A stretch of 64,000 nucleotides of DNA from Holtermannia corniformis (taxonomy: Eukaryota > Basidiomycota > Tremellomycetes > Holtermanniales). Below, in pieces: positions 32,922 to 44,520 of the stretch. The stretch spans positions 248,176 to 312,175 of the forward strand of contig BCIJ01000007.1 of NCBI GenBank assembly GCA_001599935.1, written 5' to 3'. A program made the position numbers and the translations under genes. The notes under the pieces were generated by a model. It was not told the DNA's origin, ran no database searches, and saw only the letters and a program-made list of their open reading frames with translations. Numbering within the stretch: position 1 is the first letter of the stretch; each line of letters starts with the position of its first letter.

Positions 32922-35900
32922 ATGGGCTCCCAGGCAGCGTACGGGGCAGCGCGAAGGGCACTGGCAAAGCTGTCCGATCACGAGCTCGCGCAAGGGTGGG
33001 GTGGTGGACGCAGCAGGATAGCCGACTGATGCGTGGATGCATAGAAATCACCTAGAGCATGCTCTTGGCCTCGCACTCGGCCCGTGCACCGCCGAGGATG
33101 AAGCAGACCGCCTGGCTTTCCTAGTACTGTGTCTGCGCCGGCTCCCAAAACTGCTCGTGGCGCCCGACGCCCACGTCCTCGACGTCCTCGACGCAAACTT
33201 GATCGCCCGGCCAGCCGTCGGCAAGCTATCCGACCTCATCCTCACAGGCTTCCAGAGCTCGCACAAGATTGTCCAAGCGCGCGCTTCAGACATCCTACAC
33301 GCCAGTCGCAACCTCGCGATCGCTCTGGCCCCGCCACGACGTTACTTTCTCGATGATGTGATCCGCGACTCGATCGCCTCCAAACTCGTTAACAAGCTTG
33401 ATTTGACACTGGTGGCGACTGGCCTGGATGTGGCGGGGGACGAAACTGTCCCGTTGGATCTGTTGGATCGGGTCTTGCCAATGGTCCCGTTGACGGATTA
33501 CCCTGCGCTACGGTGTCGCATCGTCTTGGCGCTGCTTGAACGCCGCGTGCGGCAGGATGACAACACAGCAACGCTAGTCGAACCTCTACTGCCGATCCTA
33601 CAGTCTCCAACCGCAGCAAGCTATCTCACCCATTTCGCACGCTACCTCTTCCCTGCGCTGTTCGAAGCCCACCCGAAAGCGTACACCCACGTCCTCGAAG
33701 CCCTCCAAGCACCCGATACTCTCCCCGCGTGGATCGTAGTTGCAGCAGCAGGTTTCGACGGTACAAAGCAAGACGTGTCGTCGTTACCGATCGATAGGCT
33801 AGAAGCCGCCGCATCGCATCCAGCAACCGAAGTCCGCCTCGCCGCGTTCACGTTGTTCACCAAGGGCAACGGCGCAATTGACGAGGCGCGGGCGGGGCTG
33901 ATCCGTCGTGCACTGTTGTGGAGTGCCAACATTCCGAGCTCCGAGTAAGCGCTCACCTCGTCCGCCCGCGAGAGACTGACCCGCAGGTTCCGCATGGCAA
34001 TCTCCTCGGTCCTCACGACCTTTTTCACGTCGATCCGCTCACTCGCATCCAAAGCCCGTCGCGCCCCACAACCCGCGGCGTCGATCGAACCCGCGCAAAA
34101 CCTGCTCACGTGGCTGCTAGACGACTTCATCTTGCCATCCCTAACGTTTGTGAACCAGACTTCATCCGCTCGGATCCTACTCTCGCTCCGGATCTACCAT
34201 GCGCTCGTGCTCGTCTTCAACCCTGGCTCTGGGTCCGCGGGGACCGGGATCCAGCTCGAGCTGTTTGATGAGCGACGAATCGATGCACTGCTAGCGTGTC
34301 TCGCGAGCAACTTTACAGAGATCCGCGGGCGTGCAGAAGACATGTGCGTATCTTTGTTTCCAGATCGACTACAGCTGACACCGAGTCACAGCCTCAACCT
34401 CGCGCCCTCGCCTCTGCCTGCGTATCCCTCGCTCGACTCGCCCGCGGCGCAGACACTGCTCAACAGCGCATACAGCGCCATCCTCGGTGCGCGCAACACC
34501 GACGCCGAGGCTGGTAAGGCGCTGCTCCGACTCGTTTTCGAAAAACTGGTGCCAATCGAGCAGAGCGTGGCATTTGCCAAGGATGTCTTGGACCGGCTAG
34601 AGGTCCATGTCGAGGCCAACGAGGTCGATTTGGTAAAGGGCATGGCTGTGCAGCCTCTGCATGGGCTGTTGGCGGCTGTCAGGTCGGTCTCGAGACGGTA
34701 GTGGTGAGTGTACTGATACAAGACAGGGAGGTGATTGCCGCGGTCGACTTGAGCACTCTAGAAGCCGTAGAGCAGTGGCGCCCAGTACTCGTCATTGCCC
34801 GAGCCCTCGTTCAGCGCACCTGGGACGTATGCCGCGTCGTCCTGTCTGCTACCGCCGCATCGACGGAAACGACGGCCGACCACGAGATTGCGCGCGCTCG
34901 TGATGCCCTGCGCGACGCCGAAGCCGAAGACGACGTTGAACAAGATGGCGATGGCGATCATCTCGTCTTGTTATCCGGCTGCTGGCGCGCGATGAAAGAG
35001 GCCGGGTGCGTCTGCTTTGCAACAGTGGATCAGTACTGACATGCACAGCGAGCTACTGTCGTCTCTCGTCGTCCTTCCCCTCACAGCTCGAGCAAGGGCA
35101 AAGGCAGACTCACCCTCGCTGTGGTCCGACGCCCAAGTGATTGCGTCGGGCGACCTGTTCCTCGTTTGGCTGCATGAGATTCGGCACCGCGGCACGTTCT
35201 CCAAGATTGCGGTTGCGTTTGGGAAACTCGTCCAAGTCGTGCGACCGTACGAGGACGACGAGGGATCAGGCCTGCGAGGGAGTTGCAGCCGGTGGCTTCA
35301 GGTGGGTTCCCTGAGCGACGCAACGAGTAGTGCTGAGTGCGCTGGACAGACGGAAATTGCCACTATCCAGACAGATCAGGTATCTACGACCCGCCGATCC
35401 GCCGCACTGCCATACTGCATCCTCGCAATCGTCTCGGCTCACGCCAAGCTGCTTGACACCGCCCTGCTCGAGCTGTTCGAGCTCGCGCGCGTCAGCAACG
35501 AGTCATCGACAGACGATACCAAAGTGCACGCGTTCAACACCATCCGCGTCATCCTGCTCGATGCACGCCAGGCGTTTGTCTTTGAGACGTACTTTGAGCG
35601 CGCAGTCGTCCTTGCCGTCGATGCGTTTGCGTCCAACAAGTGAGCTGAGAACGCTCTCGAGCCTGAGACGGGCTGACGCCGGCCAGCTGGAACGTCCGCA
35701 ACGTTGGCTTGATCCTGCTCTCGACTCTGCTGTCGCGCTCGTTCAACAACAGCAAGAAGCAAGACGCGTTTGGGAACCGGCAGACTTTGGCGGCGCGCAC
35801 GCCAGTCGATCAGTGGCACGCAAAGTTTCCGCGATTGCTACCGTTCTTTGCTGGCTTGTTGACGGCCGAAAAGGCGCAGGTGGGTGCGGACACGCTGTTT

Positions 35901-37574
35901 AGCACGGGTAGCTGACGCGCGCAGCTCGTCGAGACGGAACACTCTGCATTGTTCCCGATCCTGATTGTCCTGCGGAATCTGCGAGCGACGGAACAGGGGC
36001 GCAGTGTCCAGGCTGGGCTGTTGCCGCTCGTGAGGAGCAATCTGCAGAGTGCAGACTGGCAGGTCTGTACACTGGTGCGCGTAGGCCACAACTGATACAC
36101 GTAGGTCCGCGAGGTCGCGAGCCAAGCTGCATCCAGTATGATCCTCCCGATCGATGCCGTCAAGACGATCGTCCCTGTTCTGCAGGCTGCTAGCTTGCAA
36201 GACCAGAACGGTCTGATGGGTCACTTGATGTTTGTCGAGCGTGTCATCAACGATGTGCTGGACGTTCAAGACGGCGCTATCGACGAAGTCGGAGTGGCTC
36301 TTGGAGACTGCCTGCCGCTGCTGCTAGAGCGCAACCGCTGCCCACCTACGCAAGCTGCTTTCGTTCGCTGCGTTTCCGCATACGGTCGCCTTATTCAGCG
36401 CTGGGACTCGGCATTACTGTGCAAGACGACGGACGTGGTGCTGGACATCCTGCGCAAGGCCGAGACGGATCAGCCGGGATCGGATCTACTCGACGCCGCA
36501 GCCGCCGAGTTGGTCCTGTACGATAACCGAGCGGATGACACGACGCTTGAAGCGCTGCTAGCAACCACGACCGTGGAAGACGTGCGGCTGCTCGCGATCG
36601 ACGCCAGTGGTCCGTCTCAAACCGGCACGATCACTGCTATTGCCGTCGACGCAGCCGAGAGCGACGCGGTACGAGTCCGCGCGCTCGAGTGGATCCAAGC
36701 GCAGCCTGGGCCGAGTGCCGCGGGCGGCTACTCGGCGCTGCTGCAGGCGTGCGAACAAAAGCGCTGTGTGCCGCTTCGAGAGGCGGCGATGCCCGTTCTG
36801 GCGAGTGCTTCGCGAGGCCAAGAGCCGGTGCTGCGTTTGATCGAGGCTGCCGCGCACGAGGACGCGGTCAGTGTCCTTGGTACCGCAATGGTAGCTATTA
36901 GCTGACGAGGCAGTCGCACGAATCACGCTTGGCCGCTGTGAGGGCGATCAGCCATCTCGACAAGGTCCTTGACCCAGTTAGCGCCGCGACCGACCCGAGC
37001 GCCCACCTTGTCGTGCACCGAACGCTGTACACGCTCTTGATTGATGACGATGACGAGGTCCGCGCCGAAGCGTCTGCCATCGTCGGACGTGGACGGACGG
37101 TGGTGCAGGGCCGTGCGGTGGACGACTGGTGGCGGCAGTCGGTCACGACGGTACAAGGCCTGCAACGTCAAGACCAGCGCGAATGGCTCGAGTGGCTGTG
37201 GGGCATTGTGGCGGATCAGGCCGAGATTGGTGCGTGCTTGATCTCGACTTGAAAGTTCAAATCTCACTGCCGTAGCGTCACTGCTGGACGAGCTGGCGCC
37301 CACCCCGAAATCCCAAGTGCTGTTCGCACCCGAGCCGCCAAACATCTTTCGGGAACCACTGGTCGAGGCCGAGCGGGCGGTCGAGGCGTTGCAAGCGATC
37401 GCGGCGCCTGTGCCCCGCAGCTGGCATGACCAAGTTGACGCGCTCGCGACGCTGATCGACCGAGCTGACGGTGCGTCCGGCTCGAGTCCGATTGACCGCC
37501 GGCGCGAGGCGCGATTGGCGCTCGAGGCGAGGTTGCGGCTGCTGCGGCAGATTACGGACGCCACTAGGGTCTGA
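32922..37574 (+). CDS. TRM732: THADA/TRM732 family protein (DUF2428), tRNA 2'-O-methylation cofactor
   Basis: Twelve exons joined in phase give 1383 aa, all helical-repeat in character. The DUF2428 core is visible: RRSAALPYCI, KVHAFNTIRVILLDARQAF, YFERAVVLAVDAFASNNWNVRNVGLILLSTLLSR, and the C-terminal LFAPEPPNIFREP motif. Yeast Trm732 partners Trm7 to methylate C32 of tRNAs. The protein is long and weakly conserved outside DUF2428, as is usual for the family. The gene is transcribed in tandem with the SANT-like gene, 97 bp downstream. Confidence 0.9.
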
Positions 37575-37671
37575 TTAGGATCAGGAGTGTAATGGTATCC
37601 TGATCTGATTAGGATTCGCACCCGAGTCGTTGTAACCGACCAAGGGAAGCGGCGAGGTGCACCAGGAGGGT

Positions 37672-39976
37672 ATGGACGTCGAGACCCGAGCCGACGCCAG
37701 CGAGCGACCATCGCCGAGCTCGGTCGGGGAGAGCTATGACCCGTCATTGTCCATCGCTGCACTCGAGCACCTGCACACGGCCTCGCCAGACACGTATTGG
37801 GCAGCGTACCCGCAGACGGAACCCGGGCCATCACACGCGCAGCACTATGAGGAATACTATCACGACTCGACCAGTCTCGTCCATGGGCTGCACATGGCGG
37901 CCGCCGTCGACGGCGCAGAGGGAGACGAGGGAGAGGCATTCTTCCCCCACTTGGTGCAGGACCAAGACGCTCAGGAGCATCCACCGGGTTTGCACTGGGC
38001 GGCAGAGACGGAGACGGAACGGGTGGACGTACCGGCGCAAGCTACGCTCGATGGGCTAGGGATCGCTCAAGACACGCTGCAACTGCCAGAGCCGACACGG
38101 CCGACTGGTGCTGGCGTGCATGACGGCGGGTCGAATGAAGTCACCAAGGAGACGGATCCAGTACCGCTCACAGACCAGAGTAGACGAGGTCGGGGCCGTG
38201 AGTGTGTCCTACTGCAACGCATCAGCTCATACCTTACAGGTCCCAAAGGCTCCAAGACGCTCAAACGCAAGCGTGATCAAATGCAGACAATCATCAGGAC
38301 CAAACCGCCGCTGCGTCCAGCAACGGATCTGCAGGCTGGGACACGCGCCGGCGCTGCTGGCGGCTCGCGCTCGTATGCGCGGCCGCTGATACCGGGCCCA
38401 AGACCGATGCTGCTGCCAAAGGTGATGCCGATGCTTTCGGGTCAACCGAGGCCAACGTCGGCAGGCGAGGCGCCAGCGCGGGCAGGATCGAGACCTTTAT
38501 CGCAGCAGCAACAGTACCCTCTCTTGCCGCAACATGACCCTCCGCCTCGACTGCCGCAGAGCCAGCCGCAACAGCAGCAGCAGGTTCAGCATCCGTTCCC
38601 GCTCTTCCATCCGCAGCATCCATGGAGCTACCCACACCCTGTGCAACCCCAGCGGCCACTTACCGCACCGCAACTCGAGCCACCTCGCGCTCCCCAGGTG
38701 GTCCCCAGTCATTCAGGGCAAGAGACGGAAAGTCTATACAGATTCAACAAGGATGTCTGTGTCGCCGCCGCCCGGTTCTACGCCGAGGTCGCGCACATTC
38801 TCGTATGTTGGTGATGGCTGACGGAACCTAGCTGACGGTTTGCAGGAGCGCACTCCGGCACCGGTTCTGCATCAGAGCTTGGAGCTGACGGCCAGAGGCA
38901 GTCGCAGTGGCGTCCTCGGGGTGCTGGAGCACGCGCGCCAAGTCTGCGAGGGGCTGGTGCGTCTTCAGCACCGAGTCGAGGCACAGCTGACCGCCATAGA
39001 TTGCGCACGAAAGCAAACTCAACACCACGGCGGTCCCGGCGGTACCCTCGTCGCGGCCGCCAACGCCGCGCTTTCACAACGTACCGCCGCAAATGGGCTT
39101 TGCGCACGTATTGGGGATGCCGATACACCACCTGGCAGGTCAGCGAGTGCCTACTGGGCCGAATGGTGGGATGGTCTACCCTCAGCCTGGCTCAGCCAAC
39201 GAAGGAGCGTATTTGGTCAATACGTACGGGCTCATGCAGCCGTACGCGGCCATGAATCCGACGTTTGTTCCATCATCGCAGCCGTCGCCTGTACCTGTAC
39301 CTGCGCCAGCGACACCGTCGACTTCGACACCGACTACCGCCATTCCGTCAGTGCCGGTTCCAGCACCAGCACCAGCACCGGCGCTAGCGTCCTCTTCCAC
39401 CCCCGCCCAAGCCCAAGCTCCGTCACCGACCACCACCCCCGCCCAAGCGATCCCGCTTCCTGCCTCCATGCCCGACATTTCCGAAATGCCGACCGCGCCA
39501 ATCTACATCCACGGCGCGTGGAAGCCCGTCGAAGTCTCGCGCCTGCAAGCGCTCGCCAAGGCCTCTGCTGATGCGTCGGAGAAACACGAACCGGATTGGG
39601 ACTGGGTCGTTGAACAGTTTGGATCCGCGAGGAGTCGGCATCAGGTCTTGATCAAGGCTGTGAACCTCGGACTGAGACGTGAGTCCGTGGCGTGGGTGGT
39701 CGGGGGTGCTGATGGTCTGGGGTAGAAACGACGACGCATCCATCGAGACGACGACCGAAAGCTGTCACTGTGGATTCGCAGGACAGTGTCGCGAGTGATG
39801 ATGCCAAGCAGACGGCCGTTTCAGCATGCGCGCCCGCGCCCGAGCCAGCGCCAACGAACCCCGAGATATACACCACACCACTCGATCCAGCGCTACTCGA
39901 CCTCGACCCAGCCGACATGCTGCGCCTGTACAGCGGCGCGATCCAAACTACAGACGGGATCCGTGCGGATCCATGA
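37672..39976 (+). CDS. SANT/Myb-like DNA-binding protein with disordered Gln/Pro regions
   Basis: Four exons (37672-38802, 38846-38956, 39000-39678, 39726-39976) give 723 aa. An additional in-frame 42-nt segment at 38198-38239 has a perfect GTGAGT donor and TTACAG acceptor and is probably an intron too. Long Pro/Gln-rich low complexity (QQQQ, PAPAPAPA) surrounds a compact domain near residues 560-610 (GAWKPVEVSRLQALAK ... DWDWVVEQFGSARSRHQVLIKAVNLGL), with the three tryptophans and helical spacing of a SANT/Myb fold. Likely a transcriptional regulator; targets are unknown. Confidence 0.8.
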
Positions 39977-40026
39977 TTGTACACGACTCGTCACGACAAG
40001 ATGCATCCCAGTCAATGCATGCAATG

Positions 40027-41588
40027 CTACAACCCATCCCTCTTCAATTTGAGCATGAGCGCGCCATAAAACCTACCGAGGTCGAACGGCTGCACGGTCG
40101 CGCCCGAGACGGCCCCGTCCTGCTCTTGGGCCTTTTCAATCCTCGCGTCCCGTAGCTGCTTCTGTCCCACTTGCTTGCCCTCGGTGCCTGGGAGCAGATC
40201 CGTGACCCAATCGACAACCTGACCGACCTGTGCGAGATCCCACGACCGCTTGGTCTCGCTCGATCGATCCTTTACGTTTTCCAATCCAAGACTCGGTTCG
40301 GGTTTAGGCTGACCGGCGTCTGGTGGGTTCGAGCTCGAGGAAGGACCGACTTGAGGGAACAAGCCGCCTTCACCGCGCAGCTCCCAGTGGTGCGCGCCAT
40401 GCACGGTACCGAGGAATTCACCCCACCGGGCGGAACTGACGCTGACGAGACCGTCGTTGCCCCTGTCCGTGTCTGCGACGGCTCCGGGACAGGCATAGCC
40501 CGTTTCAGCGGCGGCGTCGAGGACGAGCTTTGGGAACCAGAGCGGGTGCAGGACGGAGATCTTGGAGACGCTGCCGGCCACGCTGGTGTATTTCACGCGT
40601 GCGTCGTCGGGCGTGCTTGGGTTGAAGTGGTCGCGAAGGTACGAGGTTGTTAGGTTGGAATACGCGGGTGAATCAAAGATCTTGAGAAGGTAGGTCGAGA
40701 GGAAGGACGAGGATAGGAGGGGTGATTTTAACGAGTAGGGAGGGAGCGTCGTGGCTGCTGCTTTGGTCGAGGCGACCGCGAGCTTGAGCGCGGTCCCGAC
40801 CCCAATGTTGGCCGCGCACCAGTCCATGAATGGGGATCCGTGGTGCGGGGTGCCGATCGTCGTCAACGATAGAGGCGTGTAGGAGGTTGGTTTCAGGTGG
40901 GAGATGAGGTAGCGGCAGTCCAAGCCGCCCATCGAGTGGGCGACGAAATTGACGCCCGTGCCGGATGGCAGCGTGTCTTTGAGGAACGCGTGCATCTGTT
41001 CGGCGCGCTCTTGGATTGACCCGGTGCTAGTGTGTAGCGTCAGTGACGTGCTGTGAGCTGCGACTGGAGCAGACTGACCCCTTGACGCCGACGACGAGCA
41101 CGTTGACGCCCATCTGATCGCGCAAGACTTGGAGCACGTTGGCCCAGTAGTGCAGCTTCAAGCTCGGGAACAGTGGGATAGGCGTTGCGGTCGAGAACCC
41201 ATACAGTCCTGCAACGTCAGCACGTGCGTGCATTGGCGATCTCTAACGACAGACCATGGCACAGCACGACGACGTTGTCCGGCGCGTTGTCCTTGTTCCC
41301 ACGTATGCTCAGAGCAGGGTCATGCATCAGCCGCGAGATTGGCGTCGAGTGGTGATGATGGTGGTGATGGTGGTGGGGTTGACCGCCCGTGTGAGGGTCC
41401 AGAGCTCGCGCTGCGCCCTGCGCCGACGACTCTGCATGCGATGAGGCAAGCTGGACCTGCCGTGCGGCCTGGGCGTGCTTGAGCTTGGGTTTGGGCTTGC
41501 GACGGAGCGCGACCGGGTGCTCGAGCCAGCGCTGCATCGCGTAGCGGACGAGCTGGAGGTAGCGGAACGGCGACGCTGTCGAGCCCAT
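40027..41588 (-). CDS. alpha/beta-hydrolase lipase, TGL2-like
   Basis: Three exons (41255-41588, 41079-41208, 40027-41026) give about 487 aa. The oxyanion strand is VVVLCHGLYGF, the nucleophile elbow is AHSMGG, the acid region is GNDGLVSVSSARW and the catalytic His is in GAHHWE. A run of nine His (41349-41375) precedes the hydrolase domain. An upstream extension with a separate exon from about 41695 (MLFALVHLVHHLLGFFLLD-like hydrophobic leader) is possible and would add a signal anchor. Yeast Tgl2 is a mitochondrial acylglycerol lipase. Convergent with the SANT-like gene, stops 50 bp apart. Confidence 0.85.
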
Positions 41589-41867
41589 AGTGCCGCTTGC
41601 CGCTGTGGGGTGGCAGTGCGAGTCCGATGCTGCGTACAGTCGAGCAAGAAGAAACCAAGAAGATGATGAACAAGATGAACAAGAGCAAACAGCATGACGC
41701 ACAGAGGAAGGGGGGAGGAGGGGGTTGGGAAATCGGGGTTTGATAGCGGTTCGGGTTTATCGGGTCACCGAATGTGATTCTTCCTACACGTCATTTATTT
41801 GTTAACCCCTCGGTGCCACGTGGCGATCGGAATTCGCCACCGCAACAAGCGTCTTGTCACAACCTCC

Positions 41868-44433
41868 ATGGCCGCTCGAGAATCCTCAACAGCAGCAGCG
41901 ACAGCAGCAATGGCAGCACGGCCAGACACTCCTCCACACGCACAAGACGAAGTGTTGCCAGTAGAAGATCAGGCGCAGCAGCAGCCACAGCAGCAGCCGA
42001 AATCACTCCCACTGGCCAAGGTCGTGCTGGATGCCGACCATGTATTTGATTTCGATGCGCTGCTCAAGCGGTATCCCAGTGCGTTCCCATGCCAACCTCC
42101 CTATCATAGTCGATAGCCGACCGCCGCTATCCCGCTGACACCGCACAGACCGCACAGGGATCACCCGATTACTCTACATAGCAGACCACGCCCCCTCATT
42201 GACCCAACGCGCTCTCAGAGCCGCACTCGATCTCATCAAGGCGCACACACTAGACCACGAGCTCGCACAAGCCGTGTCGGCGAGGATGGAGATTGGTCAG
42301 GAGCCGGGAGACGATGCGTGGATCGAGCAAACGGCGAAGGACGCTCAGGACGAGGGCGTGAAACTCGAGGTCGAGTTGAGGGGGTATCAGAGTAATCTGA
42401 TCAAGGAGAGCATCAGGGTGAGTACTGGCTTAGCTGGTGGTGATGGTGGCGATGCGGTGAGACATTGGATCGGGTCGCGAGTGTCAGTGCTGGATCGCCC
42501 ACCAAGCCGACTAGGACCCGCAGGAGAAAGCAAGTCATCTTCGTGCAGATCCATCTGACACTGGACTCTGCGTATGTCTTGAGACAGTGTCATAGGAGCA
42601 ACCCAAGCAGATCACAGGTCGCGCTGTGGAGCTGCTATAGGCCACCACGCTGTTTCTTCATCGGTTCTTCGTCGATATGTAAAGCAAGAACATTGCTGGT
42701 ACAAGCTGCGGCGGGCTTTGATGACCAGCTAAGTCTTCAGGGATTCTGCGCGTGGAGTCGTGCTCCCCGCTCGGCTTGGCCTGATTTGATTAGCTGGCAA
42801 ATCAAACCAGCGTCTGCTTGAGCCCGTGACAGCTGTCAGCCACGAATGGTGGTGACCCGCTATTCCAAGCGAGAGGCTGCGCGGGGATATCGGTCCCCGT
42901 TGTAGTGGCTCTGACTAGCTGGTCCCTTGAAGTTGTGAACTTCTAGGAAGCCTAGTGACCAACTGTTCATCGGAAAGATTGCACGGCGAGTTGCGCTCCC
43001 CATACAGGATTGCCACATATAGCTGGTCTATCACCTCAGCGTCAGCTTTGCCATGACTTTCCTTGGGCTCGTCGCTCGTCAATCCCGAACAATGACCGGC
43101 GCTAACACCCGCAGCTCACACTCATCGCTCTCGGTGATCTGGCCGCCAAGAGTGGCAACGCGCAAACCGCTCTCAGACACTATGCCGCGACGCGCGAATA
43201 CGCCTCAACGCCACAACACCAGATTCAACTCTGCCTCTCGATCCTCCGCACCTCCTATCAATACCATCTCCTCTCCAACCTCGCGCCTCAGATCCACAAA
43301 CTCGAAGCGAGCGCCGATCGCCTCCCGAACCCGTCGGCGACGAAACAGACGCGCGCAGAGGAGATCAGTCTGAGCGCTGTTGAAGCACGCGAACGCGCCG
43401 AGGCGGACAGGCGGATGAAGGAGCTCAAGACAGAGTTGGCGAGGAAGAGTGCGCTCGCAAAGGCACTCGTTTGGTTGAGTAACGGCGAGTTTGAAAAGGC
43501 TGCGAGGGGCTTTGCGGGCGTTGTGGAGAGGGGTGGGTTGGGAGAGTGGGATGGCTTGGTGAGTCGCTCGACTGGGATGGGTTTAGTGGTGCTCTGTGGA
43601 GTAAAGGATCACCTTGGCTGTCTCACGACGCCGCCAGCCTGGCGACGTCTTTGCGAGCGAGCGCACACTGCAGTCGAGGACTAGCGCGTATACATGCCAC
43701 GCTGACACACCCAGGTGCTCGACAAACCCGATCTCGTCCTCTTCTCTGCCCTGACGACGCTCGCGACCTTGCCCCGTTCTGCAATCAAGCTGTTCGTGTC
43801 CGACAACTCCTCGTTCCGCTCACTGGCAGACGACGCCGAGCCTTGGATCATGCGTCTAGTCGAAGCATTTGTCAACGCACGATACAGCGAGGTGATTGCT
43901 TTGCTCAACAAGCACGAGCCGGCCGTCCGTCTCAACCCATACCTCGCACCTCACCACACGGCACTGTACGCTGCGATCCGGACCCGCGCAATCGTCCAGT
44001 TCTTTGCACCGTTCACGAGCGTCCACCTCTCGGCCATGGCCGCCGCTTTCGGCGTCTCGATCGATCGCATGCGCGAAGACGTTGGCGTTCTGATCCGTGA
44101 TGGCAACCTCGATGCACGCATCGACTTGATTGACAATGTGGGTCGATCACCGTCGACTTGTACAGAGCTGACACAGTCTAGGTCCTCGAAGCGGTTCGGC
44201 CGGATCCGCGTGCGGATGCGTTCGACCACGTACTCAAAGTCGGACACGACACAAACGTCGCGACGGCGCGCGCGTTCATCCGCATGGCCATGTGGGTCTC
44301 TTCTCGTCGAATGGAGCACCTAGCTGACGCCCACAGGATTGAACAGGGCATTGTGGTCGAGCGCGCTACCGCCCAAGCCTACCAAGACGAAACGGATGAA
44401 ATGGACGTCGAGCCCGCGATGGCCACGGCTTGA
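41868..44433 (+). CDS. CSN1: COP9 signalosome subunit 1 (CSN1/GPS1; PCI domain)
   Basis: Six exons (41868-42078, 42149-42417, 43115-43558, 43715-44137, 44182-44291, 44337-44433) give 517 aa. The RPN7/CSN1 N-domain shows YPNRTGITRLLYIADH and, across the large intron, ESIR|LTLIALGDLAAKSGNAQTALRHYAATREY. The PCI winged helix is VHLSAMAAAFGVSIDRMREDVGVLIRDGNLDARID. CSN removes NEDD8 from cullins. The second intron is 697 nt, more than ten times normal here. The fourth coding junction spans 156 nt and could hide a small exon. Confidence 0.88.
42418..43114 (+). other. outsize intron of CSN1 with serial hairpins and inverted TAGCTGGTC motifs
   Basis: Donor GTGAGT and acceptor CCCGCAG are normal. 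The interior has perfect short hairpins at 42785-42806 (TTTGATT stem), 42883-42898 (GGGGA stem), 42929-42943 (GAAGTT stem) and 42943-42955 (CTAGG stem), plus the palindrome GACAGCTGTC at 42828-42837. GACCAGCTA at 42722-42730 is the inverse of TAGCTGGTC at 42916-42924 and 43020-43028. Candidates are an old MITE or an intronic structured RNA. No box C/D or H/ACA set is convincing. Confidence 0.6.
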
Positions 44434-44520
44434 TCTAACCCCACCCACCATATGACCCAACGATTGTACAGTACATTGTATGCATACAGTCCCGTGCGAG
44501 CAAATGATAAAAGATAGAGA

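Noticed and set aside
36923..37984. 353-aa minus-strand ORF
   Set aside because: It spans the end of THADA/TRM732 and the start of the SANT-like gene on the opposite strand; no domain or splice logic.
42418..43114. snoRNA in the CSN1 intron
   Set aside because: A TTTGATGACC box C-like motif and a CTGA lie about 190 nt apart, too far for a C/D RNA, and no clear H box precedes the ACA.
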